64,000 nucleotides of DNA from Nannocystis pusilla (GCF_026626665.1 NZ_JAPNKE010000002.1:724501-788500), one strand, 5' to 3'. Shown: positions 30,282-39,132, counted from the stretch's first letter. Made by a program: numbers and translations. The notes: generated from the sequence alone by a model not told the origin.

Positions 30282-31508
30282 CTAGCCTCCCGTCAATCGA
30301 TCGCGCTCGGCCAGGGCCGGGAACCACTTCATCCACAGCAGCACGCACACCAGCGTGCCGACCCCGCCGAACACGATCGACGGCACCAGGCCCATCCACG
30401 CCGCGGTGACGCCGGAGCGGAACTCGCCCAATTGATTGGAGGCGCCGATGAACAGGTAGTTCACGGCGTTGACGCGACCGCGGTACGCGTCCGGCGTCTC
30501 GAGCTGGACCAGCGACGCGCGGATGACCACGCTCAGCATGTCCGCCGCGCCGAGCACCAGCAGCGCGATCATCGACAGGACGAACGACGTCGACAGGCCG
30601 AGGACGATCGTCGCCAGGCCGAACACCGCCACTCCGGCGAACATCACCCGGCCGGCCTGGCGCTCGATCGGTCGCCGCGCCAGCCAGAACGAGATCGCCA
30701 GCGCCCCCGCGGCCGGGGCCGAGCGCATGAAGCCGAGGCCGATCGGGCCGGCGTGGACGAGGTCGCGGGCGATGATCGGCAAGATCGCAGTGGCTCCGCC
30801 GAGCAGCACCGCGAACAGGTCGAGCGAGATGGCGCCGAACACCACCGGCTGGCTGCGGATGTAGCGGATGCCGGCGAACACCGACTTCGCCTCCGGGTCG
30901 TCGGCGACCGCGATCGTCGGCGCCGGCGGGCGGCGGATCACGCCGAGCAGCGCGACCGAGGCCGCGAACAACAGCCCGCCGACGGCGTACACCGCCCCCG
31001 GGCCGGCGAGGTAGATGAAGCCGCCGAGCGCGGGCCCGAGGATGACCGCCGACTGGGTCGCCGCGCTGGTGACGCTGACCGCCTGCGGCAGCTCGGCCGG
31101 GGTCACCAGCACCGGCAGCAACGCGGACAGCGACGGGGCGGCGAATGCCTTGCCGATCCCGAGCATGAACACGCCGACGAAGATGCCGGTGACGTCGAGC
31201 CAACCCTGCAAGCAGCCGAGCGCGAGCACCAGCGCGACCAGACCCTCGAGCACGTGCCCGGCCTGGACCACGCGGCGGCGGTCGAACCGGTCGGCGACCT
31301 GGCCGGCGACCAGCACCAGCAGCACCGCCGGCATGAACCCCGCGAGGCCGACGTAGCCGAGCGCGAGGGCGCTGTCGGTGAGCTCGTAGACCTGCCAGCC
31401 GACGGCGACGGCCAGCATCTGGAAGGCCATCATCGAGCACAGGCGCACGCACCAGTAGAGCGCGACGTCGCGGTTGGCGAAGATCGGGGTCGACGCGGAG
31501 GCCGTCAT
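30282..31508 (-). CDS. Major facilitator superfamily transporter (EntS-like)
   Basis: 408 residues from the ATG at 31508 (MTASASTPIF). Twelve hydrophobic helices are visible. The loop between helices 2 and 3 carries GQVADRFDRRRVVQ, the MFS motif A form found in EntS-like exporters, and the later half has ARRPIERQAGRVMFAG in the equivalent loop. The TPDAYRGRVNAVNYLFIGASNQLGEF stretch is typical of the MFS_3/enterobactin exporter subgroup. Substrate unknown. An in-frame upstream start at 31556 is less likely. Confidence 0.8.
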   Translation of the reverse strand: MTASASTPIFANRDVALYWCVRLCSMMAFQMLAVAVGWQVYELTDSALALGYVGLAGFMPAVLLVLVAGQVADRFDRRRVVQAGHVLEGLVALVLALGCLQGWLDVTGIFVGVFMLGIGKAFAAPSLSALLPVLVTPAELPQAVSVTSAATQSAVILGPALGGFIYLAGPGAVYAVGGLLFAASVALLGVIRRPPAPTIAVADDPEAKSVFAGIRYIRSQPVVFGAISLDLFAVLLGGATAILPIIARDLVHAGPIGLGFMRSAPAAGALAISFWLARRPIERQAGRVMFAGVAVFGLATIVLGLSTSFVLSMIALLVLGAADMLSVVIRASLVQLETPDAYRGRVNAVNYLFIGASNQLGEFRSGVTAAWMGLVPSIVFGGVGTLVCVLLWMKWFPALAERDRLTGG

Positions 31509-32066
31509 GGCGCGGGCTACGGAGGGGATGATCGGCCGAGCGGCCCTCGCAAGCACGCGAGAAAGCCGGCGTCACTGCCGCGGCGAGGTGAGGAGGCGGG
31601 CGAGCGGAGACGGCGCTCCCTCGCTTCGCTGCGGACATGCACTCGCCGTGCGTGGCGAGCACGACGCGCGCGAGCGCAGCGGGGGACCGCTGTCCGTGAC
31701 GCCACACGAGCGCGTCGCCCATGCCTGGTGACGCCGCGAGCGGCCGAGCCCGGCATCACGGCGATGCCGCCGTGCGCGGGGTGCATCGACGCGACCCGCA
31801 GAGGCGCGAACCGCGACGGTGAGGGTGCGAGCGCGAAACGATCGGCGCGTCGGTCCGAAGCGCGCTCTCGATTGCTTCGGCGCGCGTGCGCCGCGATGCC
31901 GGGCCACAGGGGCACCGCTCGTGACCCGCCCTCGCAAGCGTGGCTCGCACCAGCGGCCCATGCACGACGAGCGAAGCGCGGCTCGCAGCGATCTCGGGCC
32001 ACGCGGGGCGTAGCGACTCGCAGCAACGACCCGGGCCGCGAGCTCGTCTTTCATCACAAGTACGAA
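31509..32066. other. Intergenic region without recognisable gene
   Basis: About 560 bases upstream of the transporter. Several open frames exist on both strands, but their translations are Arg-rich and low in protein-like character, as expected from GC-rich non-coding sequence. The decamer CCTCGCAAGC occurs twice (near 31551 and 31931). No promoter assigned. Confidence 0.5.
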
Positions 32067-32138
32067 GGGACATGCCCCTGCGAGCATGTCCCTCGAACCA
32101 TGTCCCCGAGAACATGCCCGGACGGGCATGCCCGATCG
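32067..32138. repeat. Cluster of palindromic repeats downstream of amine oxidase
   Basis: Four alternating arms: GGGACATGCCC, GCATGTCCC, CCATGTCCCC and ACATGCCC, ending in GGGCATGCCCGATCG. The cluster abuts the stop codon of the amine oxidase gene (32140) and could act as its terminator. Confidence 0.65.
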
Positions 32139-32139
32139 T

Positions 32140-33588
32140 TTAGCCCATCGCCGCGATCTCGTCGGCCGCGCGCTGGCCGGACTCGATCGCGCCCTGCATC
32201 CAGCCGGCCCACACGGAGGTGTGTTCGCCGGCGAACACCACCCGTCCCTCGGGCTTGCGGGTGGCGTCGACGATCCACCATTGGTTGGGCAGGGTGTCGG
32301 TCCACGCGCCCTTGGACCACGGGTCGTCGGACCAGCAGAAGTGGAAGAAGACCACCTTCTCGTCGCGGATCTCGGGGAAGAACTTCTCGACCGCGGAGAG
32401 GCAGAACTCCTCGCGCTCCTCGGGGGCGATCGCGCAGTAGGCGTCGGCGTTGTGGTTCTGCGTGTACGACTGGATCACGCCCATCGTGGTCCCGGCGGGC
32501 TGGACGTCGCTGAGGTTCCAGATCCGCTCGGCCGGGCCGTCGGTCTTGGCGATCTTGAGGCCGCCGATGCCTTCCTTCTCCCAGAAGCGGGTGCGCGTCT
32601 GGATGTAGCCGCGGCCGGCGTTCATCAGGAACAGCTCCTTGATCGCCTTCGTCTTGTCGGCCGAGAACTCGGGCTCGATGGCGACGTCGCGCAGGGTGGT
32701 GAAGGGGATGGCGCACACCAGGTAGTCGGCGGACAGCGAGGTCTCGCCGTCGGGCCCGACGAACGTCACCGTCACGCCGGCGTCGTCGTGCGCGATCTTG
32801 GTGACCTTGCTGCCGAGGCGGATGTTGCCCTCCCCCACCTCTTCCGCCAGGCGCTTCGGCAATTGGTCGTTGCCGCCGCGGATGTGATAGGTGGCGCCCC
32901 ACGCCTGGTCGGCCACCTCGGCGCCCATCCACGCCAGGGTGCCGATGGTGCTGATCTCGGAGCCGTTGTCGGCGCCGTAGAGCTTCAGGTAGGTCTCGCT
33001 GGTCCCGCGCATGCGCAGGAAGTCGGCGTAGACCATGCCGTCGTACTCCTCGACGATGCCCGGCTTGGGGAAGCCGTTCATGCGCGGGTCGCCGAACTCG
33101 GTGAAGGTGGCGTAGATCTCGCGGGTCCAGTAGTCGCCGAGGCTCAGCTCGAGCTCGTCGTCGTTGAGGCCGTCGAGCGGCCACGGCTCGCCCGCGACGT
33201 GCATGAACCGCTTGCCGTCGATGTAGTAGAGCGGCTCGCCGTCCTTGTACTCGTCGAGCTCGAGGCCCAGCATCTCGCAGTAGTCGAGGGTGCGCTCGTG
33301 GACGTCGGGGATCCGCACCGCGCCGATCTCGGCGAACTGGCCCTGCTCGAGGCCCTCGCGCAGGGTCCACACGCGGCCGCCGACGCGGTCGCGCCCCTCG
33401 ATCACGGTGACCTCGTAGCCGAGCTGCTGTAGCTCCCAGGCCGCAGAGAGGCCGGCGAGACCCGCTCCGAGCACGAGCACGCGCTTGTCGGAGGCGGCGG
33501 CTTGACCGCAGGCGGGGAGGGCATGGGCCGCGCCGGCCCAGACGAAGAGGCCGGCCAGACGCCGACGACTGATCCTTGGCTGCTGCAT
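32140..33588 (-). CDS. Exported flavin amine oxidase (L-amino-acid oxidase-like)
   Basis: 482 residues, intact. N-terminus MQQPRISRRRLAGLFVWAG with Arg-rich start and PAC site is compatible with Tat export, possibly lipid-anchored at Cys. FAD-binding motif VLGAGLAGLSAAWEL, then VIEGRDRVGGRVWT (GG motif of the amine oxidase family). C-terminal FAD contact GRVVFAGEHTSVWAGWMQGAIESGQRAA is complete. Oxidises an amine or amino acid with release of H2O2 and ammonia in known homologues; the substrate here is not predictable. Confidence 0.85.
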   Translation of the reverse strand: MQQPRISRRRLAGLFVWAGAAHALPACGQAAASDKRVLVLGAGLAGLSAAWELQQLGYEVTVIEGRDRVGGRVWTLREGLEQGQFAEIGAVRIPDVHERTLDYCEMLGLELDEYKDGEPLYYIDGKRFMHVAGEPWPLDGLNDDELELSLGDYWTREIYATFTEFGDPRMNGFPKPGIVEEYDGMVYADFLRMRGTSETYLKLYGADNGSEISTIGTLAWMGAEVADQAWGATYHIRGGNDQLPKRLAEEVGEGNIRLGSKVTKIAHDDAGVTVTFVGPDGETSLSADYLVCAIPFTTLRDVAIEPEFSADKTKAIKELFLMNAGRGYIQTRTRFWEKEGIGGLKIAKTDGPAERIWNLSDVQPAGTTMGVIQSYTQNHNADAYCAIAPEEREEFCLSAVEKFFPEIRDEKVVFFHFCWSDDPWSKGAWTDTLPNQWWIVDATRKPEGRVVFAGEHTSVWAGWMQGAIESGQRAADEIAAMG

Positions 33589-33694
33589 CGAGCGGGGACT
33601 GTACGCCCGTCACCTCGCCGCTGGAAGCCGCGCCGCGCGGGCCGCCGGGGCCGGGCCCGCTTGTCAGGCGGCCAAGATCCTCTATGTTCCCCCT

Positions 33695-33988
33695 GTGAGC
33701 CACACGGACCAACTGCGCCAGACGCTTACACATTTGCATCATGAACTCGAGTCGGTGTCGACCGCCGATCCCGAGGTGCGCGGGATGTTGACGCAGACGC
33801 TGCGCGAGATCGCCGACCGCCTCTCGGCGCGGGGCGGCGAGGTGGCGACGCAGCCGACCACGGCGATCGCCGACGTCGAGACGGTCGATCTGCTGCGCGC
33901 GTCGGCCCGGCAATTCGAGGCCGACCACCCGCAGGTCGCGACCGCGATCGAGAGCGTCGTCGACGCGCTCTCGCGCATGGGGATCTGA
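33695..33988 (+). CDS. DUF4404 family small protein
   Basis: 97 residues from GTG 33695. Mostly helical: LRQTLTHLHHELESVSTADPEVRGMLTQTLREIADRL (shown here as one heptad-like region), then ADHPQVATAIESVVDALSRMGI. Pattern and length fit DUF4404, short helical proteins often present in single copy. No signal peptide. Divergent from the amine oxidase gene. Confidence 0.7.
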   Translation: MSHTDQLRQTLTHLHHELESVSTADPEVRGMLTQTLREIADRLSARGGEVATQPTTAIADVETVDLLRASARQFEADHPQVATAIESVVDALSRMGI

Positions 33989-34009
33989 GGTCTGCCGTAC
34001 CTGGCGCAA

Positions 34010-34031
34010 GGGACATGCTCCAGAGGACAGC
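34010..34031. repeat. Palindromic repeat between DUF4404 gene and lipoprotein gene
   Basis: GGGACATGCTCCAGAGGACAGC fits the family in a degenerate form (arms GGACATG and GGACAG). It lies 21 bp after the DUF4404 stop. Confidence 0.5.
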
Positions 34032-34045
34032 TCGTCTTCGGCGGG

Positions 34046-34101
34046 CCTGGTAGGCCCGAGAACCGTGCAGTAAGGTGACGGTTCGACTTGCCTACCAGGA
34101 G
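34046..34101 (+). promoter_or_regulatory. Long 5'-UTR hairpin covering the ribosome-binding site
   Basis: CCTGGTAGGC (34046-34055) pairs perfectly with GCCTACCAGG (34090-34099), and inside it GAACCGT (34060-34066) pairs with ACGGTTC (34078-34084) around an 11-base loop. The 3' outer arm includes the AGG of the AGGAG ribosome-binding site (34097-34101), 11 bp before the lipoprotein ATG at 34112. Folding would hide that site, so a translational control element, or a dyad operator at DNA level, is likely. Confidence 0.55.
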
Positions 34102-34111
34102 TTTTTCTAAC

Positions 34112-34738
34112 ATGCGCCATGACTCGACTTCACTGCGTGCGATCGCCGGTCTGTCCTTGATGTTGCTCGCGCTGCCGGGCTGCAACGGCAAGGAAGAGGC
34201 GACGGGGACCGAGACCGGCACGGGGACCGAGACCGGCACGGGGACCGAGACCGGCACGGGGACCGAGACCACCACGACGAGCACGACGACGACCACGACG
34301 ACGGGCCCCACCGAAGGCACGGACAGCGAGAGCGTGTCCGGGGCGACCGTCCCGCCGACGACGACCGAGTCGGAGACGACGACCACCACCACGACCGGCG
34401 AGCCGCTGACCAGCACCACCGAGCCGGGGACGACGACCACGACGACGACGGACACCACCGCCGGGACGACCGCCGACACGACGACCACCACCGGCGAGCC
34501 CGACGTGTGCGCGCCGGCCCCGAACGACGACGAGTGCACGACCTGCCTCAAGGACGGCTGCTGCGACGAGCAGGTCGCCTGCGCCGGCGACGAGGACTGC
34601 GCGTGCTTCTTCGACTGCCTCGCCACGAACGACCCGCAGCAGTGCGCCGGGACGTGCATGATCAACCCGATGCAGAACCCGCAGATCCTCGCCCTGTTCA
34701 CCTGCGCCCAGCAGAGCTGCGGGCAGCAGTGCCTGTGA
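34112..34738 (+). CDS. Thr-rich stalk lipoprotein with Cys-rich C-terminal module
   Basis: 208 residues. Leader with lipobox LPGC, then a stalk of more than 100 residues made almost only of Thr, Gly, Glu and Ser, beginning with TGTETG repeats. The C-terminal 70 residues form a Cys-rich domain (CTTCLKDGCCDEQVACAGD, CACFFDCLATNDPQQC), a pattern often seen in Nannocystis-type lipoproteins with short 'CCxxxxxCxxDxxC' modules. ATG at 34112 preceded by AGGAG. A hairpin covers the leader region upstream. Function unknown; probably a surface or matrix protein. Confidence 0.8.
   Translation: MRHDSTSLRAIAGLSLMLLALPGCNGKEEATGTETGTGTETGTGTETGTGTETTTTSTTTTTTTGPTEGTDSESVSGATVPPTTTESETTTTTTTGEPLTSTTEPGTTTTTTTDTTAGTTADTTTTTGEPDVCAPAPNDDECTTCLKDGCCDEQVACAGDEDCACFFDCLATNDPQQCAGTCMINPMQNPQILALFTCAQQSCGQQCL
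34202..34270 (+). repeat. 18-bp tandem repeat in lipoprotein stalk
   Basis: ACGGGGACCGAGACCGGC repeated nearly four times (34202, 34220, 34238, 34256 partial). Each unit encodes TGTETG. Such perfect in-frame units can vary in copy number and change stalk length. Confidence 0.8.
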
Positions 34739-34753
34739 CCTGACCGTTCGGCC

Positions 34754-36853
34754 ATGGAAGTGCCGCGCCTCGTCCGCGTCCTCGCCGCCTCCGTGTTTCT
34801 GCCGACCGCGTGCGCGCGGCCGCCGACGCCGCCGGGCGGCGAGGACGATCCGGGCCTCTCGATCGCGCGCGCCGAGGCGCGGCGCGAGGCCGGCTCGGCC
34901 GCGCTGGTCGAGCTCACCGCTCCGCCCGGGCCGTCGGCGGCGGCGATCCGCGGGCTCGGGCGGGTCGGTGACGCGGTCGCGCTGGCGCGGCTCGGCGAGC
35001 TGCTGGCGAGCCCCGACGAGGCCACGCGCGTGGCGGCCATGCAGGCGCTCGACGTCGCCGGCGCGCTCGGGTCCGAGGTCGCGGGCTTCGAGGACGCTGT
35101 GTGGCAGCGCTGGCCGCAGGCGTCGCCGCGCGAGCGGCTGGCGATCGTGACGGCCACGCGGCGCCTCGGCGGTCCGGCCGCGAGCGCGCGCCTGGCCGCG
35201 GCGCTGGGCGCCGGCGAGGCGCCGGAGGTGCGCGAGGCGGCGGCGATCGTGCTCGGGATCCTCGGCCGCCGCGAGCTGCCGCTCGCCGACGCGGCGCGCG
35301 ACGGCCTGGTGGCGCTGGCGGCCGAGGGCGAGCCGCGGCGCGTCTACGCGGCGGTGTACGGGCTGGCGCACGCCCACGCGGCCGGCCACGACGCGGGCGA
35401 GGCGGCGCTGCTGCGCGCCGCCGCGGCGGTCGACCCCGACGCGAGGGCGCTGGCGCTGAAGGGCCTGGCCCGCCGCAAGCCGCCGGAGGCGCTGGCGGCG
35501 ATGAAGGCCGGCCTCGGCGATCCCGACCCGTGGGTGCGGGTGGCGGCGGTGCGCGGCCTCGGCGAGCTGGGCGACGCGGCCGCGACCGCGGCGCTGTGGG
35601 ACTGGCTGCGGGCCGAGCTCGCGGGTGACATCGTCGATGGGACAGGTCCCGGACACCCTGTCCTCGAGGCCATGTCCGTCATGACAGCCGGCAAGACCGC
35701 CCCGCCGGGGGCCGCGGAGGCCCACGCGCGCGCCGAGGCCCGGCTGGCGGCGGCGCGGCCGGAGGCGCGGCGGGTGTGGGCGCGGCTGAGCTGCGGCCTG
35801 GCGGCGCTGGCGGCCCGGACCGGCGAGTGGCGGCCGCCGCTGCGCTGCGCCGAGGCGGCCGGGGCGGCGGGAGAGGTCGAGCGTCTGTCCTTCGAGACAG
35901 GGCTTTTGGGACAGGGCGTGGGCGGCCCGGCGGAGGCGCGGGCGGCCCGGCTGACGGCGCTGGCCGGCCACGCCGACGCGCGCGTGCGGGCGGCCGCCCT
36001 GGCGGCGGCGGCGGGCCTGGGGTCCGAGGTCGACGTCGGCGGCCTGATCGCGGCTGGCCTTCGGGACAGCTCACCGGCGGTCGCCGGCACCGCGGCCGAG
36101 GTGGTGCAGGGGCGCTTCGCCGGCGACGCGGCGCCCGAGCCGGAGCCGGCGATCGTCGACGCGCTGCTCGAGCGGGCCACGGCCGACCGTGACGCCGAGC
36201 TGTTCGCGGGCATGGCCGGGGCGCTGGCGGAGGTGGGCGGGGCGCGCGGGCTGCAGGTCTGTCGCGCCGCGCTGGGCGACGCCAATCCGAGCGTGCGCGC
36301 GGCGGCCCGCGCCTGCGTGAAGGCGGCCGGCGGCGAAGACCCCGGCGTCACCGGGCCCGCCGCGCCGGCCCCCACGCCGCCGCACGATCCGCAGACCGTG
36401 CTCGGACGCGAACTGCTGTGGCGGCTGCACACCGAGCGCGGCCGTATCGACGTCGCCCTGGCCCCGTCGGCCGCGCCGTGGCACGTGGCCGCGATCGTCG
36501 CGTTGACGCAGCGCGGCTTCTACGACGGCCTGACGTTCCACCGCGTCGTCCCCGGCTACGTGGTCCAGGGCGGCGACCCCGGCGGTACCGGCTGGGGCGG
36601 CCCCGGTTTCACCCTGCCCTCGGAGCCAGGCGACGCTCCATTCGCGCGAGGCGCCGTGGGCATCGCCGACGCCGGCAAGGACACCGGCGGCAGTCAATTC
36701 TTCATCATGCACGCCCGCGCCCCGCACCTCGACGGCCGCTACACCCACGTCGGCGAGGTCCGCGACGGCCTGCCCGCAGCGCTCGCGCTGGTGGTCGGCG
36801 ACCGCATTCTCCGGGCCGAGGTCGTGATCGCGCCGGCATCACCTGGTCGATGA
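34754..36853 (+). CDS. Lipoprotein with HEAT-like repeats and C-terminal cyclophilin domain
   Basis: 699 residues. Lipobox PTAC. Residues about 50-560 are Ala/Leu-rich helical repeats of HEAT/PBS-lyase type (GLGRVGDAVALARLGELLAS, VRVAAVRGLGELGDAAATAAL, DANPSVRAAARACVKAA). The last 160 residues are a cyclophilin-type peptidyl-prolyl isomerase: GFYDGLTFHRVVPGYVVQGG, GGPGFTLPSE, GSQFFIMHARAPHLDGRYTHVGEV. The Arg of FHRV and the QF pair of the active site are present. Palindromic repeats lie in frame at 35627-35689 and 35885-35916. The combination suggests an extracytoplasmic folding factor presented on a HEAT scaffold. Confidence 0.85.
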   Translation: MEVPRLVRVLAASVFLPTACARPPTPPGGEDDPGLSIARAEARREAGSAALVELTAPPGPSAAAIRGLGRVGDAVALARLGELLASPDEATRVAAMQALDVAGALGSEVAGFEDAVWQRWPQASPRERLAIVTATRRLGGPAASARLAAALGAGEAPEVREAAAIVLGILGRRELPLADAARDGLVALAAEGEPRRVYAAVYGLAHAHAAGHDAGEAALLRAAAAVDPDARALALKGLARRKPPEALAAMKAGLGDPDPWVRVAAVRGLGELGDAAATAALWDWLRAELAGDIVDGTGPGHPVLEAMSVMTAGKTAPPGAAEAHARAEARLAAARPEARRVWARLSCGLAALAARTGEWRPPLRCAEAAGAAGEVERLSFETGLLGQGVGGPAEARAARLTALAGHADARVRAAALAAAAGLGSEVDVGGLIAAGLRDSSPAVAGTAAEVVQGRFAGDAAPEPEPAIVDALLERATADRDAELFAGMAGALAEVGGARGLQVCRAALGDANPSVRAAARACVKAAGGEDPGVTGPAAPAPTPPHDPQTVLGRELLWRLHTERGRIDVALAPSAAPWHVAAIVALTQRGFYDGLTFHRVVPGYVVQGGDPGGTGWGGPGFTLPSEPGDAPFARGAVGIADAGKDTGGSQFFIMHARAPHLDGRYTHVGEVRDGLPAALALVVGDRILRAEVVIAPASPGR
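35627..35689 (+). repeat. In-frame palindromic repeats in HEAT-cyclophilin gene
   Basis: Several arms in 63 bases: GACATCGTCGATGGGACAGG, then CCTGTCCTCGAGGCCATG and ATGTCC / GACAGCC. The middle unit reads PVLEAM, the same frame as in other genes. The insert interrupts the HEAT-like region between two helices. Confidence 0.7.
35885..35916 (+). repeat. In-frame palindromic repeat in HEAT-cyclophilin gene
   Basis: CTGTCCTTCGAGACAGG followed by CTTTTGGGACAGGG, read as LSFETGLLGQG. Reading frame differs from the PVPEDM-type copies. Confidence 0.6.
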
Positions 36854-36967
36854 GACAGGTCGTGCGAGCGCCGCGCGAGCAATCGTTGCGCGCGGCGACC
36901 GTGGCGTTCGCACGCGTTGCGGTTGCCCGGTCCGCGCGCGAGCGTATGACTCCCCGGGAGGTGCACC

Positions 36968-37462
36968 ATGGTGCCCTGTGTTCAGACCGTTCTCAGCAGC
37001 AGCGTCGCCGTCGCCGCGATCGTGGCGACGGCTGCGTGTACGCCCGAGGAGGACCCGAATCCTTACGTCGAAGTCGACACCCCGATCGCCACCGACAACG
37101 GGCAGTTCTCGATCTCCCTCCGCGCCGCCGAGGGGCGCGCCTGGCCCCGGTACGTCGGGCCGACCGCGCTCGCGGCCAACATCGAGGTCGGGCCCGACCC
37201 GCCGCACCCCAGCCCGCAGCTCCACGGCGACGTGCTGGAGCCGCCGCTCACCCTGACCCTCGAGCCGCCGTGGAACGTGCTCGACGAGGCCATCACCGAC
37301 CTGACCGCCAGGACCTGGCCCATCACCCCCGACGGCTTCAAGTGGATGGTCTCGGTCGACTTCACCACGCCCGGCGACTGGGTGTTCCCGTTGACCGTAC
37401 GCGACGCGCGGGGCCGCAAGGACCGCGCCGAGATCGTATTCCACATCGAGCCGAAGCCGTAG
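36968..37462 (+). CDS. Lipoprotein, uncharacterised
   Basis: 164 residues. ATG at 36968 with GGGAGGTG upstream. Leader ends in lipobox ATAAC. The mature part is strand-rich (GQFSISLRAAEGRAWPRYVGP, LTLTLEPPWNVLDEAITDL, WVFPLTVRDARGRKDRAEIVFHI), with an immunoglobulin-like look: the last strand pattern resembles a PKD or FixH-like domain. No family assigned. In the same direction as its neighbours, 114 bp after the cyclophilin gene. Confidence 0.65.
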   Translation: MVPCVQTVLSSSVAVAAIVATAACTPEEDPNPYVEVDTPIATDNGQFSISLRAAEGRAWPRYVGPTALAANIEVGPDPPHPSPQLHGDVLEPPLTLTLEPPWNVLDEAITDLTARTWPITPDGFKWMVSVDFTTPGDWVFPLTVRDARGRKDRAEIVFHIEPKP

Positions 37463-37603
37463 CGCGCCCGTGCAGGGCTCGGCGGCTTCGGGCGTGACGC
37501 GAGCAAGGTGCGAGATGGCAGGTGAGCGCTCGCGCCCCGCGTCGGCGGCTCCGGCGGGCTCGGCCAGGGCGCGCCGGGTCCGCCCGTGCTAGGCTGGCCC
37601 AGG

Positions 37604-39130
37604 ATGACGCGTGCGCGGCTGAGCTGGCTCGGAACGTTGTTATTCTGGATATTTCGCGCGATTTGGGCGGCCGTGGTGGTGGTGGCGCCGGCCCTCGGGG
37701 TGTGGGTGGCGTCGTCGCTGGCGGCCTACCGCAACGGGCCGGTGTGGCTGGTGTGCGCGGCGGGGCTGCTGCTGTTCCCGATCGTACCTGTCGCTTGGGA
37801 CATGTTGTCCGAGCTGCTGCGGCGGCGCCGGGCCCACGGGCGCGACCGGCGGGTGCTGACGACGTGGGACCGGATCGTCCTGCGCACGCTCGTGGTCAAC
37901 CTGGCGGTCTTGACCGCGCTGCTGTGGTCGCGGCCCGAGGCGGTGTTCACGGCGATCTCGACGCGCGGCGACTGGTTCCTCGAGGGCGCCGAGCACCCGC
38001 TGGCAGGCCGCGCCCGCGCCGGCCTGCTGCAGGCGGCCGACGGGCTGCAGTGGCTGTACGAGGCGGCCCACGACAACCAGTACGCGGAGCTGATCGAGAC
38101 GAAGCCGGCCGAGGCCCCGGCGCCGCAGCCGGTGCCCGCGGACGACGCGTGGAGCGACCCGTGGGAGCGGCCGCCGCAGCCGTCGCCCGCGCCGGGCACC
38201 GAGCCCGCGCCGACGCCGGACCCGTTGCCCGCGAGCGAGCCGCAAGCCGCGAGCGGGGCGGCCTGGCCGTCGCCCGCGGAGCTCCACCCGGCGGTGCTGG
38301 CGATGCCCGACGAGGCGCGCGGCAGCATCGACGCCGTCGGTCGGCACCTCGCCGCGAGCGAGCCCGATCCGGCGCGCCGGATCAAGGCGATCCACGACTT
38401 CGTCGCCACCCACCTCGCCTACGACGCGGCGTCGTACCTCAACCGCGACGTCTACCCCGACCAGCGCGCCGAGGCGGTGTTCGCCTCGCGCCTGGCCGTC
38501 TGCGCCGGCTACGCCAACCTGATGCGGGCGATCGCGGCGGTCACCGGCGACGAGGTGGTGGTCGTCGTCGGCGACGCGCGCGGGCTGTCGCGCGAGGTCG
38601 AGGGCGAGTCGCACGCGTGGAACGCCGCCCGCGTCGACGGCCGCTGGTACCTCATCGACGCCACCTGGGACTCCGGTCACCTCAAGGACGGCGCGTTCGT
38701 CCGCGAGTACCGCACCGACTACCTGTTCGTGCCGCCGGCGTTGATCGGGGTCACGCACTTCCCCGAGGAGCCGGCCTGGCAGCTGCGCGAGCAGCCGCTC
38801 ACCCGCGGCGAGTTCGCCCGCCAGCCGATGATGCGGCCCAAGTTCTTCGCCGACGGCCTGCAGCTGGTCGAGCCGCGCCGCTCGCAGGTCACCGTCGCCG
38901 GCGAGTTCGCGATGAGCCTCGACAACCCGCGCGGCCGCAACCTGATCGTCAAGGCTGTCCCCGAGGACAGCTCGCCCGCGGTCGAGTGCGAGCTGACCGG
39001 GACCCGCGCGGTCTCGGTGTCGTGCGGGCCGCTGGCGAAGGGCACCTACGCGGTCCGGATCTTCACCTCGCCGACGCTCTACGGGACGTACCAGGGCGTG
39101 GGCGAGCTGCAGGTCCACGCGTCGGGGTAG
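37604..39130 (+). CDS. Membrane protein with transglutaminase-like domain
   Basis: 508 residues from ATG 37604. Two or three hydrophobic helices in the first 110 residues (FWIFRAIWAAVVVVAPALGVW, LVCAAGLLLFPIVPVAW, VVNLAVLTALLW), a Pro-rich linker, then a transglutaminase-like domain at about 230-370 with the triad in VCAGYANLMRAI (Cys), GESHAWNAARV (His) and WYLIDATWD (Asp). A C-terminal beta domain of about 90 residues follows. The layout matches bacterial transglutaminase-like proteases or peptide-crosslinkers. In-frame palindromes at 37786-37810 (PVAWDM) and 38954-38971 (AVPEDS). Confidence 0.8.
   Translation: MTRARLSWLGTLLFWIFRAIWAAVVVVAPALGVWVASSLAAYRNGPVWLVCAAGLLLFPIVPVAWDMLSELLRRRRAHGRDRRVLTTWDRIVLRTLVVNLAVLTALLWSRPEAVFTAISTRGDWFLEGAEHPLAGRARAGLLQAADGLQWLYEAAHDNQYAELIETKPAEAPAPQPVPADDAWSDPWERPPQPSPAPGTEPAPTPDPLPASEPQAASGAAWPSPAELHPAVLAMPDEARGSIDAVGRHLAASEPDPARRIKAIHDFVATHLAYDAASYLNRDVYPDQRAEAVFASRLAVCAGYANLMRAIAAVTGDEVVVVVGDARGLSREVEGESHAWNAARVDGRWYLIDATWDSGHLKDGAFVREYRTDYLFVPPALIGVTHFPEEPAWQLREQPLTRGEFARQPMMRPKFFADGLQLVEPRRSQVTVAGEFAMSLDNPRGRNLIVKAVPEDSSPAVECELTGTRAVSVSCGPLAKGTYAVRIFTSPTLYGTYQGVGELQVHASG
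37786..37810 (+). repeat. In-frame palindromic repeat at membrane helix 2
   Basis: ACCTGTCGCTTGGGACATG, read as PVAWDM right after the second helix of the transglutaminase-like protein. Confidence 0.6.
38954..38971 (+). repeat. In-frame perfect palindrome in transglutaminase-like gene
   Basis: GCTGTCC-CCGA-GGACAGC, 7-bp perfect arms, read as AVPEDS in the C-terminal beta domain. Confidence 0.75.
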
Positions 39131-39132
39131 AC

